A stretch of DNA of 64,000 bases from Brachypodium distachyon (GCF_000005505.3 NC_016132.3:3720001-3784000); one strand, 5' to 3'; positions 35,490 to 48,645 are shown, numbered from the stretch's first letter. Numbers and translations: made by a program. Notes: generated from the letters alone by a model not told the origin.

Positions 35490-35800
35490 TTGTTGAAGTA
35501 TAATTGGATTGCCCTCCTTTTCCCATCAGCTTGAGTTTTGAGTCAACTAGTTCGGTGCATGAAATTCTTCATGGTTACAGAGTCAAAAGGTCTCGAGTTC
35601 AAGATCCAGCTGGCACAATTAAAATTGTAGTCCATTTTTTGGTCCACGTTTAGGCCCATGAGAGCAGCTACGTACACATGAGGAGAAGTGTTGAAATATA
35701 GTGAATTTCCCTTCTTTTTCCGTCAGTTTGAACTTTTGGATGAACTGATTTGTATCAAACTCTTCAACTACCATAGCCATAACAAAACGTTCAAGCCCCA
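35490..35800 (+). repeat. Dispersed repeat, second copy
   Basis: About one and a half units of the repeat described at 22440-22900. It has AATTGGATTGCC, CCCATCAGCTTGAG, AAAAGGTCTCGAGTTC and GGTCCACGTTTAGGCCC, and a second unit starts near 35690. This copy is uninterrupted and shows the ancestral form of the site where the 22.56-kb insert landed. Confidence 0.62.
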
Positions 35801-36150
35801 CTGAATCTCCGGATATGAAAATAGACTGGTCTGTGTGTCACTTGATCTCTACTTCTAAGAGCTAGTGATTTCACCACCAAAGTTGTGCACCACTTCCTGT
35901 TTTTTTTTTCCTGTCTAGCTTAGTTGTTTGAGCGACATTTATTCCCAGTGAAATTTTGTATTTAGAGATAACAGAACTCAGCCAGCACAGCCACTCCGCA
36001 ATCCAATATGTCACATATATACAATGGACCGTTAGGATCGAGTATCCGTTTTTAATAACAGCGGGAGAACTGCTGGGAGAACAACGTCACCAACGCAGAT
36101 TTACAGGTCTGGTAGGCCTGTTGGATAAGGGAGCAGAAAATCACTTGGGC

Positions 36151-37681
36151 TTTGTTTGGATGTAGACATTGAGATGCTTGGCATTGCATTGGTTCCAATG
36201 CCAATATCATAGGATATTGATATTGAGATTGAATGCCTATATTTCTATTTGGATGTTTAGTTATTGGGAACCTAGACTTGATATTGAGATTGAATGACAA
36301 ATCCTGTTTGGATGGTCAAAGTTATGAATTGAAATTTGATGATGATTACACTGTGCTGTACATATGCCAAACGTGTATTTGTGTAACATTTTGATAAATA
36401 TAAAAAAGACAAGAATGTGTTAGAAAAATCTGATGATTACATTTTGACAATATAAAAAAAATTACATTTTGACAATAGCTGTGTGGCACACCGTATCACC
36501 ATCACGGCATCACTGTTACGGAGTATTTTCTTTCGATTGCCTGGAATTTTTCCCATTCCCATTTTCAGAAGCAACGTTGGTAGCCTGGATGATACCAAGT
36601 AGTGAATGAATTAGCTGAATATATAAGCTTGAATCACACAAGATCGACATAGATCTGCTTCTAGCAATGCTTCTTTCCTGCATAAACAAGAAGCGCACAT
36701 CCGCCAAGTTGAACTTTCAGGATTTTGGAGCCAATGACTCGTCGTGCTACTGTGATATGCAACTTGTGATTTCAGAAACCAAACCACCCACAACATCATG
36801 CCCAGTTGACACCTTTGATCTTGGTAACAACACGACTGCATCAAAAACTTCTATGATGCAGTAGCATCACCATTAGCAGCTTCCAAGAGCCCAGTTCAGA
36901 AGTCAGATCGAAGGGAAGAGGGAAGGGCCGTGGCGCAGCAGCAGTAGCAGACTAGCAGTCCAAAATATAATTTTCATCACACATTACATCGCCTTCCCAA
37001 TTCGAGGGAGAAGAGATAAGAAGAAGAAGAGGAGAAGGCATGGCGCCGGTGCTGAGGGCAGAGGAGCGCCACTGCTCAGGGTGCAGGTCCAGAAGGCTGG
37101 AGGGAGGGCGCTGCCGCTGCTCCAGACGTGCGCCGCCGCTGCAGAGAGATGGGATGGGAGTGCTTGAGGGAGGGTGACGGCGCTGCTCTGGACTGTGCGC
37201 CGCTGCGGAGAGATGGGACGGGAGGGCTGGAGGGAGGGCGCCGCCGCTGCTCCAGACGGCGGGGGCGGTTTGAGGACGGAGGGCGAGGTCGCCGGGAGCG
37301 GGGTGGCGCCACTGCCTCGAGTGCGCGGCAGCGGGTACATGCGAGGCCGGAGGAGGAGGTAGGAGAGGACCTCCAGACGGTGCGCCGCCGCTGGCTACCT
37401 CATCAACCTCGTGCGGGGTGCTCAGGAGGGAGCGCGAGGAGAGGAATCGGGAAAAAAGAAACATCGCTTCTGTTACGCGGGGCTGAGGGTCGAACGCGGG
37501 GTCGAACGGTTCCGAATGCCTAGCAATGTCGAGGCTTGCCCCTCGGAATTGGCCCATCGCGATTTTGTACTACCAGACCAATCGCTCGATATCGAGCCTG
37601 AATGACTTGCGCGAATGTGTTGGCCTCCCAAACAGCCCAATACCAATGTCCAATATCAGGTCCCAATGCATATATCCAAAC
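36151..37681. mobile_element. Non-autonomous TIR element (about 1.5 kb)
   Basis: The left end TTTGTTTGGATGTAGACATT and the right end, inverted, GTTTGGATATATGCATTGGG, are diverged inverted repeats of about 60 bp. Just inside the left end, TTGATATTGAGATTGAATG occurs twice. The right half (36980-37440) is GC-rich and contains several near copies of a block with GAGAGATGGGA-GGGAGG-CGCCGCTGCTCCAGA. No transposase is seen. Confidence 0.6.
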
Positions 37682-38092
37682 ATACATAGTGTTGGTGGGT
37701 GTCGCGAATCATCCTGTTAGCAAGACTCGTCCAGTACGGGAAATGGGCCAGTACGTGCCTGATATGAATGATGGGCCAAATGATGTGTGTTAAGATGGTC
37801 GAAATGGCCATGCGTACTGGATTGCTAGATGGGCCATTTTTTTTGAAAGGCCGAGTAGGGGTTGGCTGTCGGCCTTCCTAAAAAGAAAAGAGTCGTCTCA
37901 CGCCGGAGGCAAGGCACGTCTCGGCAGATCGGCCGGCGGCGAGGTGAGGTCGTGCCGGCCGAATCCATCGACGCCGAGTTCGTGCAGACCCTGCGTGGCC
38001 TGGGATGTGATTTGTGATCGACCCGTTCCTCACGTATACATGTTTTTTTTTCAAGACAAATATACATGTATATATATACTCATAAGATGATA

Positions 38093-38125
38093 CTCCCTCC
38101 GTTCCTAAATAGTGCTGTTTTAGTG
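38093..38125. mobile_element. Truncated Stowaway MITE
   Basis: CTCCCTCCGTTCCTAAATAG after TA, without the partner end. Confidence 0.5.
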
Positions 38126-38484
38126 CAGGTTAGTTTTTACTATTCCATACCAGTTCAAACATGATAGCAACCTTCCATGAGATGCCAACTTATGCAAGCG
38201 AAACGAGGGGTCAATTACAGTTCCCATCGGACGGCCGTTCTCGCAGAGTAGACTAGCAATAGTTCTCGATCTCTTCAGTATCGCACATTCTCGCATACAG
38301 TTCCTCCCTACAGACAAATAATTTATCTCGCATACAGATTAGAGAGCCACCAAATGAAAAACACAATGCCATGTGCTAATACTAAATCTATCAAGAGTGT
38401 AACAGCAAAGGTACATGCTACAACGACAAGGTGTAAATCATCCTGTCAGCAAGACTCGTCCAGCATCAACGGCCATGCATGGCC

Positions 38485-41400
38485 TTAACGATGGTACGGT
38501 TGCTGCGACGCACCGGCGGCATAGTTATGGGCAGCCCCAAATGATGCTCCAGGTCCACCATACAACACTCCACCACGTCGTGCCGCCATACCCCCAGGCA
38601 CATAGTATGGCTGAGCGGCGGCCTGGCTCATGTATCCCCCACGAGCCGCGTAGTTGAAAGAACGAGAGGTCGGGTTCTGGAACGATGGCATGTAGCTTGA
38701 GCTCGATCCCCTTGTGGACTTGGCACCGGTGAAGGACCGCCCGACCGCTCCCCGTGCTCGCTTGTTCAAGAATCTGCTCGCGCTCTTCCTGTCAGCCTTC
38801 TCTTTTTCCATTCTTTCGACCTTCTCTTTTAAGCTGTCGGTATTAAATACCGGTAGTAACTGGCAGGCCTCGACGCACCTGATGACAGACTTGCAGGCGC
38901 TGCACTCGATGTTTTTTGACTCTTCCTGTGAAGAAAAAATATGAACACTTCCTGAGTACCACAAATACTAAGAAGTGGACAGGGAAGGCATAATTCAGTC
39001 CACAATGGCAAGCAACTAATAAGAAGAAACTTCAGTAAGGATGTAACAGACAATAGACCATCCATTCAGAAATAGACCTATTATTTGGGGCCATTGTTCA
39101 AGAAAAGAAGGTTTGCATGCAAATTTTAATGTCATTTTCTCCTTTTACCCTCATTTATCTTTCCATCCTCCAACGTTTATGGACATTCACACTAACTTCT
39201 CTCTCTTCTCTCTCTCTCTCTCTCTATCTCTCTTTTCGAACACAGTAGCAATAGCATGGTTCATGATGGGAGCAGCGTTCTGGAACCCAGGCACACATGT
39301 TGTGCTTATCCATGTCGCCAGATTGTAACAGGGATTTGAGCTGAGATGGATTCAGTCAGAAATCATGAAAAGAGAAACAGTGACATACGTACTAAAATTG
39401 TATACACATATAGGTTCAGGCACGGGTAATTGGGCCGCGCCTGCAACAGCGGCCATGAGGCAACATCATGGACCAACGGTACGTATTTTGGACTGCTTTA
39501 ATGGACAGTTAGTAGAGATGTTTCTGCAAGTGCCTAATATAGTAGTTGTTTCTACAATTCAAAGATTAAATTTCGAAAGAGCTGGAACATCCAAACTAAA
39601 AATCTAAAAATGTATTTATTCGAAAGGTCGCACGGGCAGCAGCAATGTGGGCCTTCGGCTACCAGGTCCGACATCCCAGGGACAGGACAGACCATTGGCG
39701 CTGGCGGTAAGTTAATCGACATAGATTTTTAGCCAGTGGAAGAAATCGCGCCCAACAATCTTGGGCTGAGGCAGCGCAGCAGAATGGACAAGAGGAAACA
39801 CGTACCAAGTACTCCCTCCGTTCGCTAATGTAAAGCGCATAGGTTTTTTGTTCTTTCCCGTAATGTAGTTCGTTTATTACTCCCGATGCTTTTCTAATCA
39901 ATGGTTATCTTAACGGTACGATACGTCTGTTGGTCTTCTGTTGGAATTACTCCCACATACTCCTCCCTATGTCAGCTGTGTGGAAGAAGCTTATTACCGA
40001 AGGACTTAAGCAGTACTGGCAGTACTGGCGGCAGTTGTATAATCGAAAGTTCGAAACCCAGCATTATCACCGCGCTTGGCCATGAAAGATCGTGCCACAG
40101 CTCCAACAGGGACATGGAACAAGTAGGTGAATCTCTACAGACTATTTCCTTCTGGAAGAAGATGAAGCAGGGAACTGGAATGAGTGGTAGGATCTCTATG
40201 GACTGGTTCCTTCCGGAGGAATAAGATGAATCGATGCGTGTTTCATGGAAAGAAATGAGAGCAGGGGGGAGGTGTGGAATTAACATAGAGAAAAGTTGAT
40301 GGCGCCATGTGCAAAAATGGTCCAAGATCTTGCTGGGTGACAGTCCAAGACGTCCGTTCTGTGTCTACCACTTGGACCATTGGTTTTGGTGCATTAACCA
40401 CACAGGAACCAGCTACCTGACACATATGATCAGTATGTCCAATACATCGGCCCATACAGTTGAAAACTATGATCGGCTCACAAGAGGATGATCCAGATTA
40501 CGGGAGCATAAGAGCTTGGGCACCAAACATAATTTCTAGGTCATGTCCCGCTACTATTCTCTTGGCTTTACAACGTTCCTAATCTACATGCTGAACCAAA
40601 ATAGGCCTTATATTTTCAAACAGAGGTAATCTTGGTTAATCAACAGAAAGAAATTTTGTAAAATTATATCCATACTCGACATAAGCAAATCCTACACAAA
40701 AACAATGATATGGATGGAATAGATGAGACAACCAATGTATCTCTCAACGATGCTCAACATGATTCTATGACTGGTGAATCAGATACTACTATAACTTTGA
40801 ATCAACTATCTAAACCTAGAGTACCGTAGCTAATTCTGTATGGAGAGGTGATGTACGTCACAGATTTAACAGAACTGTAAAATGCTCAAATGAAGGGTAC
40901 GTCGCTGATACTAATTCATTCGTTAACAGGCCATAGACATTCAGTCAGAAACATAAGTGGCCTATGTCCAGAATGAATAATGAATTACTACCACTGATTG
41001 TAATGACATGACTTCCTATAAAGCTTGCAGTCAAACTTTTCGAGCTTTGACTACCAATATAGAGTTATAGACACAAAAATAGCATCAACATATTTTTCAT
41101 GGAAGATGTTTTCATAATATAAATTTTTCTAATTTTCTACTAGCATATATGCAGTCATGTAGAAGAACTAAATACATGTTGGAGTCATGTTAATTTCTAG
41201 CATGTCATCTTTTTGTGAACAGAACAAGTAAACAATAAGCAGAAAATTCAATGGAATGAGAGTAGAATGGGGTCTTACAACAGCAGAACTGGAGCGTTTT
41301 CCGCTACTCAGCACAGCCTGAACCTTGTCAGTGGAGTCCTTTATATAAGATTTAAGAAGAGGTGCAGGTGGAAACCGCTCGAGCAAGCCAGCCTCATGAG

Positions 41401-43479
41401 CAATATATATAGCCTCTATAACATTTCCTGATGCAATCAATTCCTGAACAACATCTGAAAAGTAATAGTAAAATAGTTGTGTCATGTCTTTTTTTTCTCC
41501 TAGCTAAAAAATAGTAACGACTAGATCGGGATAAAATCAATAGGATATTGATCAAATCATCAACAGTTACAAACTCAACACTAAGCCTTTAATAAGAAGG
41601 TCAATATAAAGTAGTTGTGGAAATCAATCAATCAGTATTCTAAATGGTTATTAAAAAAACTAAGATCAAACAGATCACAACTTTGACTACTGAATTGAAA
41701 TACAGTATGGTGAGACAAGCTGAGAAATAGCAACGAAACAGTTAAATCAATATTAACTTCAAGTTGAATCTAAAGGTAACAAAACTTTAACAAGGTAAGC
41801 TCATGATACATTCAGTCCATGAAATTTATTATTTTATATATCCTAAACTACAAAGTGAACCACCAAATCGACAACACTAGCCACTACTGCAAAATGCAAC
41901 TCAAGAAGAGTGCCATCATAAAGGAAAAAAAAAAGAATGTCCACTAGATTATCTAAATGCAATAACCATAGCATCAAAATAAGCATAAGGAGTGAAAGAA
42001 ATGATGTGCTGAAGTATGGAAATATACAGGAAAGGAAATCCTGAATCAACCAGTTATGAAGATATTTCTTTCTCAATCTAGAAAATGGACTATTAATCTG
42101 TAACGTAAACTCCACGAAAATCACAACTCTTTTATGCAACACTACTCTAATTCATCTAATCATAATTCTTCTACCACCGTATAGTCTCAATTCAACAAAC
42201 TGGAGACCTATTACTGAATCAGATTAACAAACATAAGAAAAATAAAACCAGGCCAGTTGGTCATCTCACCTGCAACACTCTCCTCAAACCCAAGGACACA
42301 CCCAAACCTTGCAAGCTCCTTCATCCGCCTGTTAGCAACAAACAGGCTCTTCAAGAACTCTCTGTCGAACTTGTCTTTCAACCCGAATGCCGCCACCATC
42401 TGCAGGAATATGTGCACCTCTGCTTTCCCAAGTGCACCCTTCTCCCTATCCTTGGCCAGACCTTTTGATGCATTCTTCACTTCCTCAACTTCCCTCTTCT
42501 CTGCTTCTTCTGATGTCTTCTCCTCATCAGCCACATCCACCTTTACATCTTCTGCCTTATTCTCTTTAGGTGCTTCCATCTCCTCATCCTCATGGTCCTC
42601 ATCGGCTTCATTGCCAACTTCCTCCGGGTTCTCGTCCTCCTCGTCCCCTGACGCGGGAACCAGCTCCTCCGGGTCTTCTTCCTCTTCATCCCCCTCCTCT
42701 TCCATCTCCTCCTCTCCATCCCCATCTCCATGCTCCATTTTCTTTTCCAGTGTTGATGCGTTATCTGCACCAGGCGCTTCTGTCATGTCCACCTCCTGGT
42801 TACCGGGTGCTGGTGTGTCCATCTTGATCCCAAACTTCTCTGTCCAGTCCTTGGCGACCGAGGCCGCCCTCCCAACCAATGTATCCCCTATCTCCAGCGA
42901 TTTCCGGTCATCAGAGTCGAACAACGAGCGCAGCAGTATGCCGAGCACCCAGCACTGGTCCTCGCCTGCGCCTTCGTTAGCAGACAGGAAGTCGCTGAGC
43001 ACGTCGAGGACGAGGCGAGGAGGGTCGACGGCTGCGGCGAGCGCGGGGACGACCTCCTTCCGGACTGCGGAGAGCTCCCTGCGGCGCGAGGCCATGAAGC
43101 GCCAGAGCGCGGCAGCGTCCATGCGGCGGCATATCCACCGCAGGGCGCCACGGATGTCGGGGGGCGGCGGCGCGGGGGCGGATTCGGCCTCCGCGATGGC
43201 GGCGGAGAGCGCTTCGGAGGCCTCGGCAAGGCGCACGGGCACGGCGGCCTCGCGAGCGTCGAGCGCCGCGAGGGATTCGGAGGTGGAGGCGTCGGCGGCG
43301 GCTAGCGCCTCGTCGAGGGAGGCGGAGAGGGCGGCTACGTCCTGGTCGAGCGAGGCGAAGTGGGCGAGCGCGCGGGACCAGGCATCGTGGCAGGTGGCCA
43401 GGAGCTGCTGCTGGGAGTCCAGGTGCGAGAGGAGGCGCTGGACCTCGCCGGCGGCGGTGGAGTCGTCGGTGGTGGCCAT
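38485..43479 (-). CDS. FRIGIDA-like protein (3 exons)
   Basis: Plant FRIGIDA-family nuclear protein; family members scaffold activation of flowering-time genes. Exons on the minus strand: 43479-42270, 41454-41279, 38925-38485, all GT-AG, giving 1827 nt (608 aa). The N terminus (about 10-100) is a predicted coiled coil. The family core follows ([17 protein letters not shown]…[14 protein letters not shown]). Residues about 235-330 are an exceptionally acidic insert with runs such as [14 protein letters not shown]. The conserved second half resumes with [13 protein letters not shown], spans intron 1 ([20 protein letters not shown]) and ends in a Gly/Ser/Tyr-rich tail with a KRAR basic motif. An in-frame ATG at 43581 would add 34 residues. 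The start at 43479 is preferred for its better context and for matching the usual short N terminus. The family is certain; which FRL subgroup is not. Confidence 0.9.
38926..41278 (-). other. Long intron 2 of the FRIGIDA-like gene
   Basis: A 2.35-kb intron. It contains a (CT)n run at about 39200-39232 and a single Stowaway-like end at 39811 (CTCCCTCCGTTCGCTAATG). Frames on either strand carry no domain. I see no nested gene. Confidence 0.5.
41455..42269 (-). other. Intron 1 of the FRIGIDA-like gene
   Basis: An AT-rich 0.8-kb intron with nothing recognisable in it. Confidence 0.6.
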
Positions 43480-46400
43480 AGCGGCGAGGGCTTGGGAGGC
43501 GGTGTGACCTTGGATTGCGGGCGGTTTCGAGATGGGTTCGTTTGGCGTGGAGGCGGATGTGGGCTTTGGTTGGATTTGCATCTGGACCCTATTGGGCTCA
43601 TCCTATCCTAAATAAGAAAATGAAAATTAATCTAGGCGGCCTGGACTGTCGATGTTATAGCAGATATTAGCATGGGCTCGTGGAAACAACTGTGGGCCTA
43701 TAAAATTTGTCGGGCTGAAGTGCTGAGCAATGCAACTATACGGAGTTTGAGTTTCGCGTTAGGCCTGGAAGCTGTTCTAAGAAAAAGCCCGGAAGCATGG
43801 CTGCAAACCCGTCATGAAAACGATCTACTGTACATTGACTTTTTTCTTCTCAGTACCACCTCCATTTATCTAGTGAAATTCGCTCAAAATCTAGTGAAAG
43901 CAAATTTCACAAAAAATGCATTTTCTTATCCCCTGACTTGTCACGGCCCTGGGATTTTTTTACGACAATGTCATCTTTCTTTTTTGCCAATTAAAATTTA
44001 TCGATTTATATGCTTCTTTGGAATCAACTTTTTGTCCGCACTATAGCCACTGGGCCATCTACGGAGTTTGCTCCGGTGCCTTGGAAGTTCCAGGACCGGC
44101 ATGAGCGTGTAGCCGTACGTGTAACCGAAGATCAACCATAGACAGTCATAATTCGACGGCCGTGATCACAAAAGGAACAGACTACAGAGGCGGCCATTGC
44201 AGATCGAGTCAACAACACACGGCGACTGGCTGTTGTCAAATCTGAGCTGTGCGGCGCCTTCTAACCGCCAAAATGGAACAAAAACAGGTGGTTGCTGAGA
44301 TGACCCTGGGCTAGCGTAGGTCACACCTCCCTGTCGCCGGGAGGGACCGATTCTATCTACAGTATGTATTCTGCCTGTCAGCTTGGACTCGCCAACAGAA
44401 CCAACATTGCAGCAGTTACTCCAAAAATTCCACAAGCTCTTAATTTCTTCAGCTGTTGCCCAACCTGCATGGCTGTTTTGTCAGATCGGAGAAAAATCCA
44501 AGAGCTTCGTATCGATAACCATCGTATACTTTTTGCAGTCCCTTCTTTTTCTGTTTTCATCTGCATTGGAATCGTCTGTGCTCTCTGAACAATGCAGGTA
44601 AACTAATGCCTGCGATTTTCCTGCGATCTAACTCTGGAACCTCATGTGACCAGTGTATAATCTTCAGGGACTGAAGAACTGACCGTAAAACTGTCGCATT
44701 TTCGTTTCAAAGTAGGAGTACCAGTACTGATTTTAATATGCAAGGGACGTACATAGCACAGGTGAGCGTGACTCAGATTATCATTCCCAGTCAAATTAAA
44801 GCTGGCGTACGTCTTTTTCTTCGAGCATCGTATATTCTCAGGAGAAAGCGCCGATCCATCTCTAGATGATTAATTAACCAAAAGCGTCAGGTGGACAGGC
44901 GCTCGGCTGCCGAATGATCGTGAGCGAACGTGCCAAAGGCCCCAGCTGCATTTTAAGGTATCCAACGCAGCAGCAGATGACGACGATGATGATGATTAGT
45001 TGGTCCATAACTGCAGTTTTCCCACATGATCACGCGAGAGATCGATCGGAAGTGCACAAGCTGTGCAGCAAGTTGCAGGCTTGCAGTGTTTCTAAGTGCA
45101 AGTTGTGCATGGTCTCCCTTACCGGTTTGACGGCAGTTCGTCAAAGATTTAGCCACACGCCGAGATTCTGAACCGGATCAGATCGCAGACTCGCAGTTAT
45201 ACTACTTACTGCTAACATGTTTTTTCTAGAGAGAAAGAGCAGTAATCATATAGACGGGCTCATTCATTCACAAAACAAAGATTCAGAGTTTTACAGCAAA
45301 CTATATATGCTTCTTCTTTTCGCTTAACTAGCTAAATGTCCGTGCTCTGCTACGAAATTAAAAATTTGCATTATGCATAAGTTGTTTAAATATGTGTCAC
45401 TCATATTTTTAAATTTTTCTGATAAATAGGAATTTTGACAAATATTATTTCTGAAAACAACAATTATCTTGAAAGTTATGAAAACCAATCTCAAGCATAG
45501 TCAAAAGAACGTGATATGTATAGAATGAGTGGCAATTAGATAATTTTGTAGCCATTAAGGGGTAGTCTTGTTAGAGCGAACTCGCGACCACCAAATCAGA
45601 TCTTTATAAATCTTTATAAGTGTAAAGATCTGTAAGCTAGCTAATGCTAAGACGCGTATATCTAGATCTCTTGTATTTTCTCCAAAAAACAACAACCTGC
45701 TTACAGTGTAATTAAACCAGTACTTGTCATCCCTGGCTAACTGAAGAGGGCTAGAAATTAATTAAGATGGGAAAAGGAAAGGAAATTCGGATGGAAAGGA
45801 AAGGGCATGGATACTTCGATCGGAAGGGAATCATGCATGGGCGGGCCACGGGCGGACGGCACCACGCAATCGATCAGCATGTGACAGCCTGACCGCCCAC
45901 TACTAAGGTACAACTAATTAATCAGATCAGCCCTATCAAAAAATTAATCAGATCAGCCTTTCTCAAACATCAAAATGAATTCCCTTTCCAATGACACGAA
46001 GATGCCTTGTACATATGTCCGACGATCACATGGTCATACAACATCTACAACGATCTCACATGCACGCACTGATGCACACCAGTGCAAACAGTGTAATATG
46101 CCATGCAAGCATGCACAGTGCAATGTGCATGCATGGTTGCTTCGCTTCAATTTCATAGGCTGGCCCTTATCGCGAGCAGCTAGCGGGCAAACATCATGAC
46201 ATCCTTACTCGTAGAGCGCAGCATTTTTAATTTTACAATGCATTTCAGCAGAAACAGCTCAATTCCTGCAAATAATGCATTGCAGTAATACTTACAGTGG
46301 GGTACTACTACTTTAGCTGTGATCTTTTCTCTCTTTTTTCTAATTAGCAAATGTGTTACTGCTACTTACAGTGCCTAGATGCATCTGTACATGAAGCTCG

Positions 46401-48195
46401 AAGCACAAAATTTTGGTTTATCTTGTCGGCATGAGACTCGAAGACTGTAGCTGGCTCTGTATCGGAACAACAGTATAAAATATTTCGATGCGAAGACACG
46501 TCGACACTATAGGATTTGGCATCCTGATGTAGTACAATGGATCATGGCGATAACCGATCATGCTGCAGCAGTCCATGCGTTTGCTCTTCGGTTCACTGTA
46601 CACGGCCGTTGCTTTAATTATCTTAAATTTTGTTGGAGGGGATCCAGTGTACCTGCCAAGTAAACCGCCTGATAACAAAAATTAGCACCAGGTGTTAAAA
46701 AAATGATCAGCTCGATCGATGCACAAACTAAATGTATTAACATCTGGCTGGATAGATCTTTGCGATCCGCGTGTCACCTTCCATGGGCACATAGAAATGT
46801 GCCACAAGCAAACAGTTCTGGCCCTGTTTTGAACGCAAGATTAGGAGAGAAATTTCCTCTGAATTCCAAGGCCCTGTGAGAATGGATGCCTAATTACTCT
46901 CTCCCGTAAAAAGTTGCTGAGAAATTCATTGATACCCAATCCAATTAATTAATCTGTTTAGCTCAATCGAGGTTAATCCACCAGCAAGCAGAACAAACAG
47001 AAAAGAAGACGGAGTCAAGTATGGTGCCAAGATGATGAACCTAGGAAAACAACAATAGGATCGAAGATCAGCAAGGCCAAAAGATTCCTCCCAATTGCCT
47101 ATCTTTTCTTTAAGGAGATGGTGGGCAGCACAACAAGATGGCCTCCTCATTTAAACTGCTAGGTCCAGAGCTCTCACTTTCAAACAGAGCTGAACGCACG
47201 CGCAATTGGTTAAGCAGCGACAACAGTGTGAAGCCAACCTCGCCTACCACAATTCCTCACACTTCCAAAAAAAATATCAACGGGGATGAAATTTCCTTCG
47301 TCGGGATTTCTCCATCGTATTCCTGATACACTTGAGAAAAATCAACGAGATGAAATTTCCTTCATCTGATTTCTGTTCCTTTTTTTTCCAATTTAAGCTG
47401 CGATATCTGAGAAAACAAGGCCTTAATTACCACTTTGATCACTGGGGAAATGCTGTTGTGGGTTTCTTTTTCTGGGAATGGTCAGATATCTCGCTGTCTC
47501 CCGTTTATGAGATTCATTCTGTGGTCAAATCTGTAAGCGTTTGGTGCATTGAAAAAGAGCAACAGGGGGGGCGCTCCAATCAACTTCACATGGAAGGACG
47601 CATCGACTAATCCCCAAGAAACATGTTTGACCAAGCTAATAGGCAATTCACTTTACACCTTGGATTAGATTATTGTGCACAACCTTTGAATCGGATGGCT
47701 TGTGGTTGTGGGAAGTGTAACTCTGAAAAGAAAGAAAGCATAAAACGTGATAAGTTCTCAAAATAAAACGTGATAAGCATTTCCTGGTCACATATTTGAA
47801 ACAAACTGATCTTTTTTTCCGGATTCTTCGAACAAACAAATTTCGCATGTTCAGCAGATAAACAGGACCAAAATAAAATCTTATCATAATCTGCACCGCC
47901 GGCAAACCTGAAGCTTATCTCTATCTAATTCAACATTTGGAGATATGTGCAAGACTTGGCTGACAGATTAACAAAGATTGCTGCGAATACAGATGGATCA
48001 TGCCAGAAGGATTGACGAGCTACTCTACACTACTACAATTTACAGTTACAGATGGGGAAAAGAACACTTCTTTTCCCAGTTCACGACTCCAAAACTGAAA
48101 CCAGGATCCGGAAAAATCGAAACAAGAAACGGAAGGAGAAAAAAAGAGAGAGACGAAGAAGCCGGCCGGGGTTGGTTCGTCGGATCGGCGGCCTC
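43480..48195. other. Intergenic region
   Basis: The first few hundred bases should be the FRIGIDA-like promoter and 5' UTR. I see no gene in the rest. Short open frames at 44166-44600 have no domain. A small hairpin, CAGATCTTTATAAATC … GTGTAAAGATCTG, lies at about 45597-45634. The last 150 bases are probably the 3' UTR of the minus-strand gene at 48.2 kb. Confidence 0.45.
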
Positions 48196-48645
48196 TTACA
48201 CGGCGACCCTCTGCAGCACCCTGGAGGGGACGGCGAAGCGGGCGGAGAAGGAGCGCGAGAGGTTCTCCGGCTCCTCGACCCACGCGGCGCCGTCGTCGAA
48301 GTTCTGCGCGTAGCTGTAGGCGTCATAGGGCTCCCTCGCCGCCGCCGAAGACGAAGACCCACCCACGGGCACGCATCCGGTGGAGCAGAGCAGGATCCTC
48401 TTCTTCTCCCGGACGATCTTCCGCCACAGGCCCCTCAGCCTCGTGCCGCAGGACCCGCGGGACGCCGGCGCCGGCGCCCGGCCCGCGGCCTTGCTGCTGT
48501 CGAAGTGCCCGTGGCCGTGGAAGTAGTCGTCCTCGTCGTCGTCGTCGAGATCGAAGCCGCCGCGGACGTAGCCGCGGGACATGGAGGGCGCGCAGGAGCA
48601 GGAGGCCTGCCGCTGGAACCGCCGGCTGCTGTCGCCGCCGTCCAT
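48196..48645 (-). CDS. Conserved plant protein of unknown function (149 aa)
   Basis: A single-exon, GC-rich gene. Residues 32-48 are Asp-rich (FDLDDDDEDDYFHGHGHF). A basic segment follows (RLRGLWRKIVREKKRILL). The C-terminal part has YDAYSYAQNFDDG and PENLSRSFSARFA, a motif pair I associate with a small plant family of unnamed proteins. There is no signal peptide or membrane segment. The start at 48645 is the only in-frame ATG upstream of the acidic region and is followed by GACGGCGGC. The frame ends with TAA at 48196. The function is not known to me. Confidence 0.78.
   Translation of the reverse strand: MDGGDSSRRFQRQASCSCAPSMSRGYVRGGFDLDDDDEDDYFHGHGHFDSSKAAGRAPAPASRGSCGTRLRGLWRKIVREKKRILLCSTGCVPVGGSSSSAAAREPYDAYSYAQNFDDGAAWVEEPENLSRSFSARFAVPSRVLQRVAV

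Larger units (their letters stand above)
33668..38484. other. Intergenic region with transposon remnants
   Basis: No intact gene is seen between the hydroxylase stop and the FRIGIDA-like stop. Bases 33668-34750 are AT-rich and otherwise featureless. A LINE fragment, a PBS-like repeat, a TIR element of about 1.5 kb and a half Stowaway are listed separately. Confidence 0.5.

Noticed and set aside
36952..37557. Minus-strand open frame of 201 codons (Pro/Ser/Leu-rich)
   Set aside because: Lies inside a TIR element and is made of repeated GC-rich blocks; low complexity, not a gene.
37707..38463. 28-base direct repeat considered as a target-site duplication
   Set aside because: Too long for any known transposase, and the intervening 700 bases have no matching ends.
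42257..43507. Long plus-strand open frame (416 codons), rich in Ser, Ala and Pro
   Set aside because: It is the antisense shadow of FRIGIDA-like exon 1. The minus strand carries the conserved family sequence and proper splice sites.
44166..44601. Frames on both strands near 44.4 kb
   Set aside because: Two antiparallel frames of similar length with no domain; no splice sites or leader that favour either.
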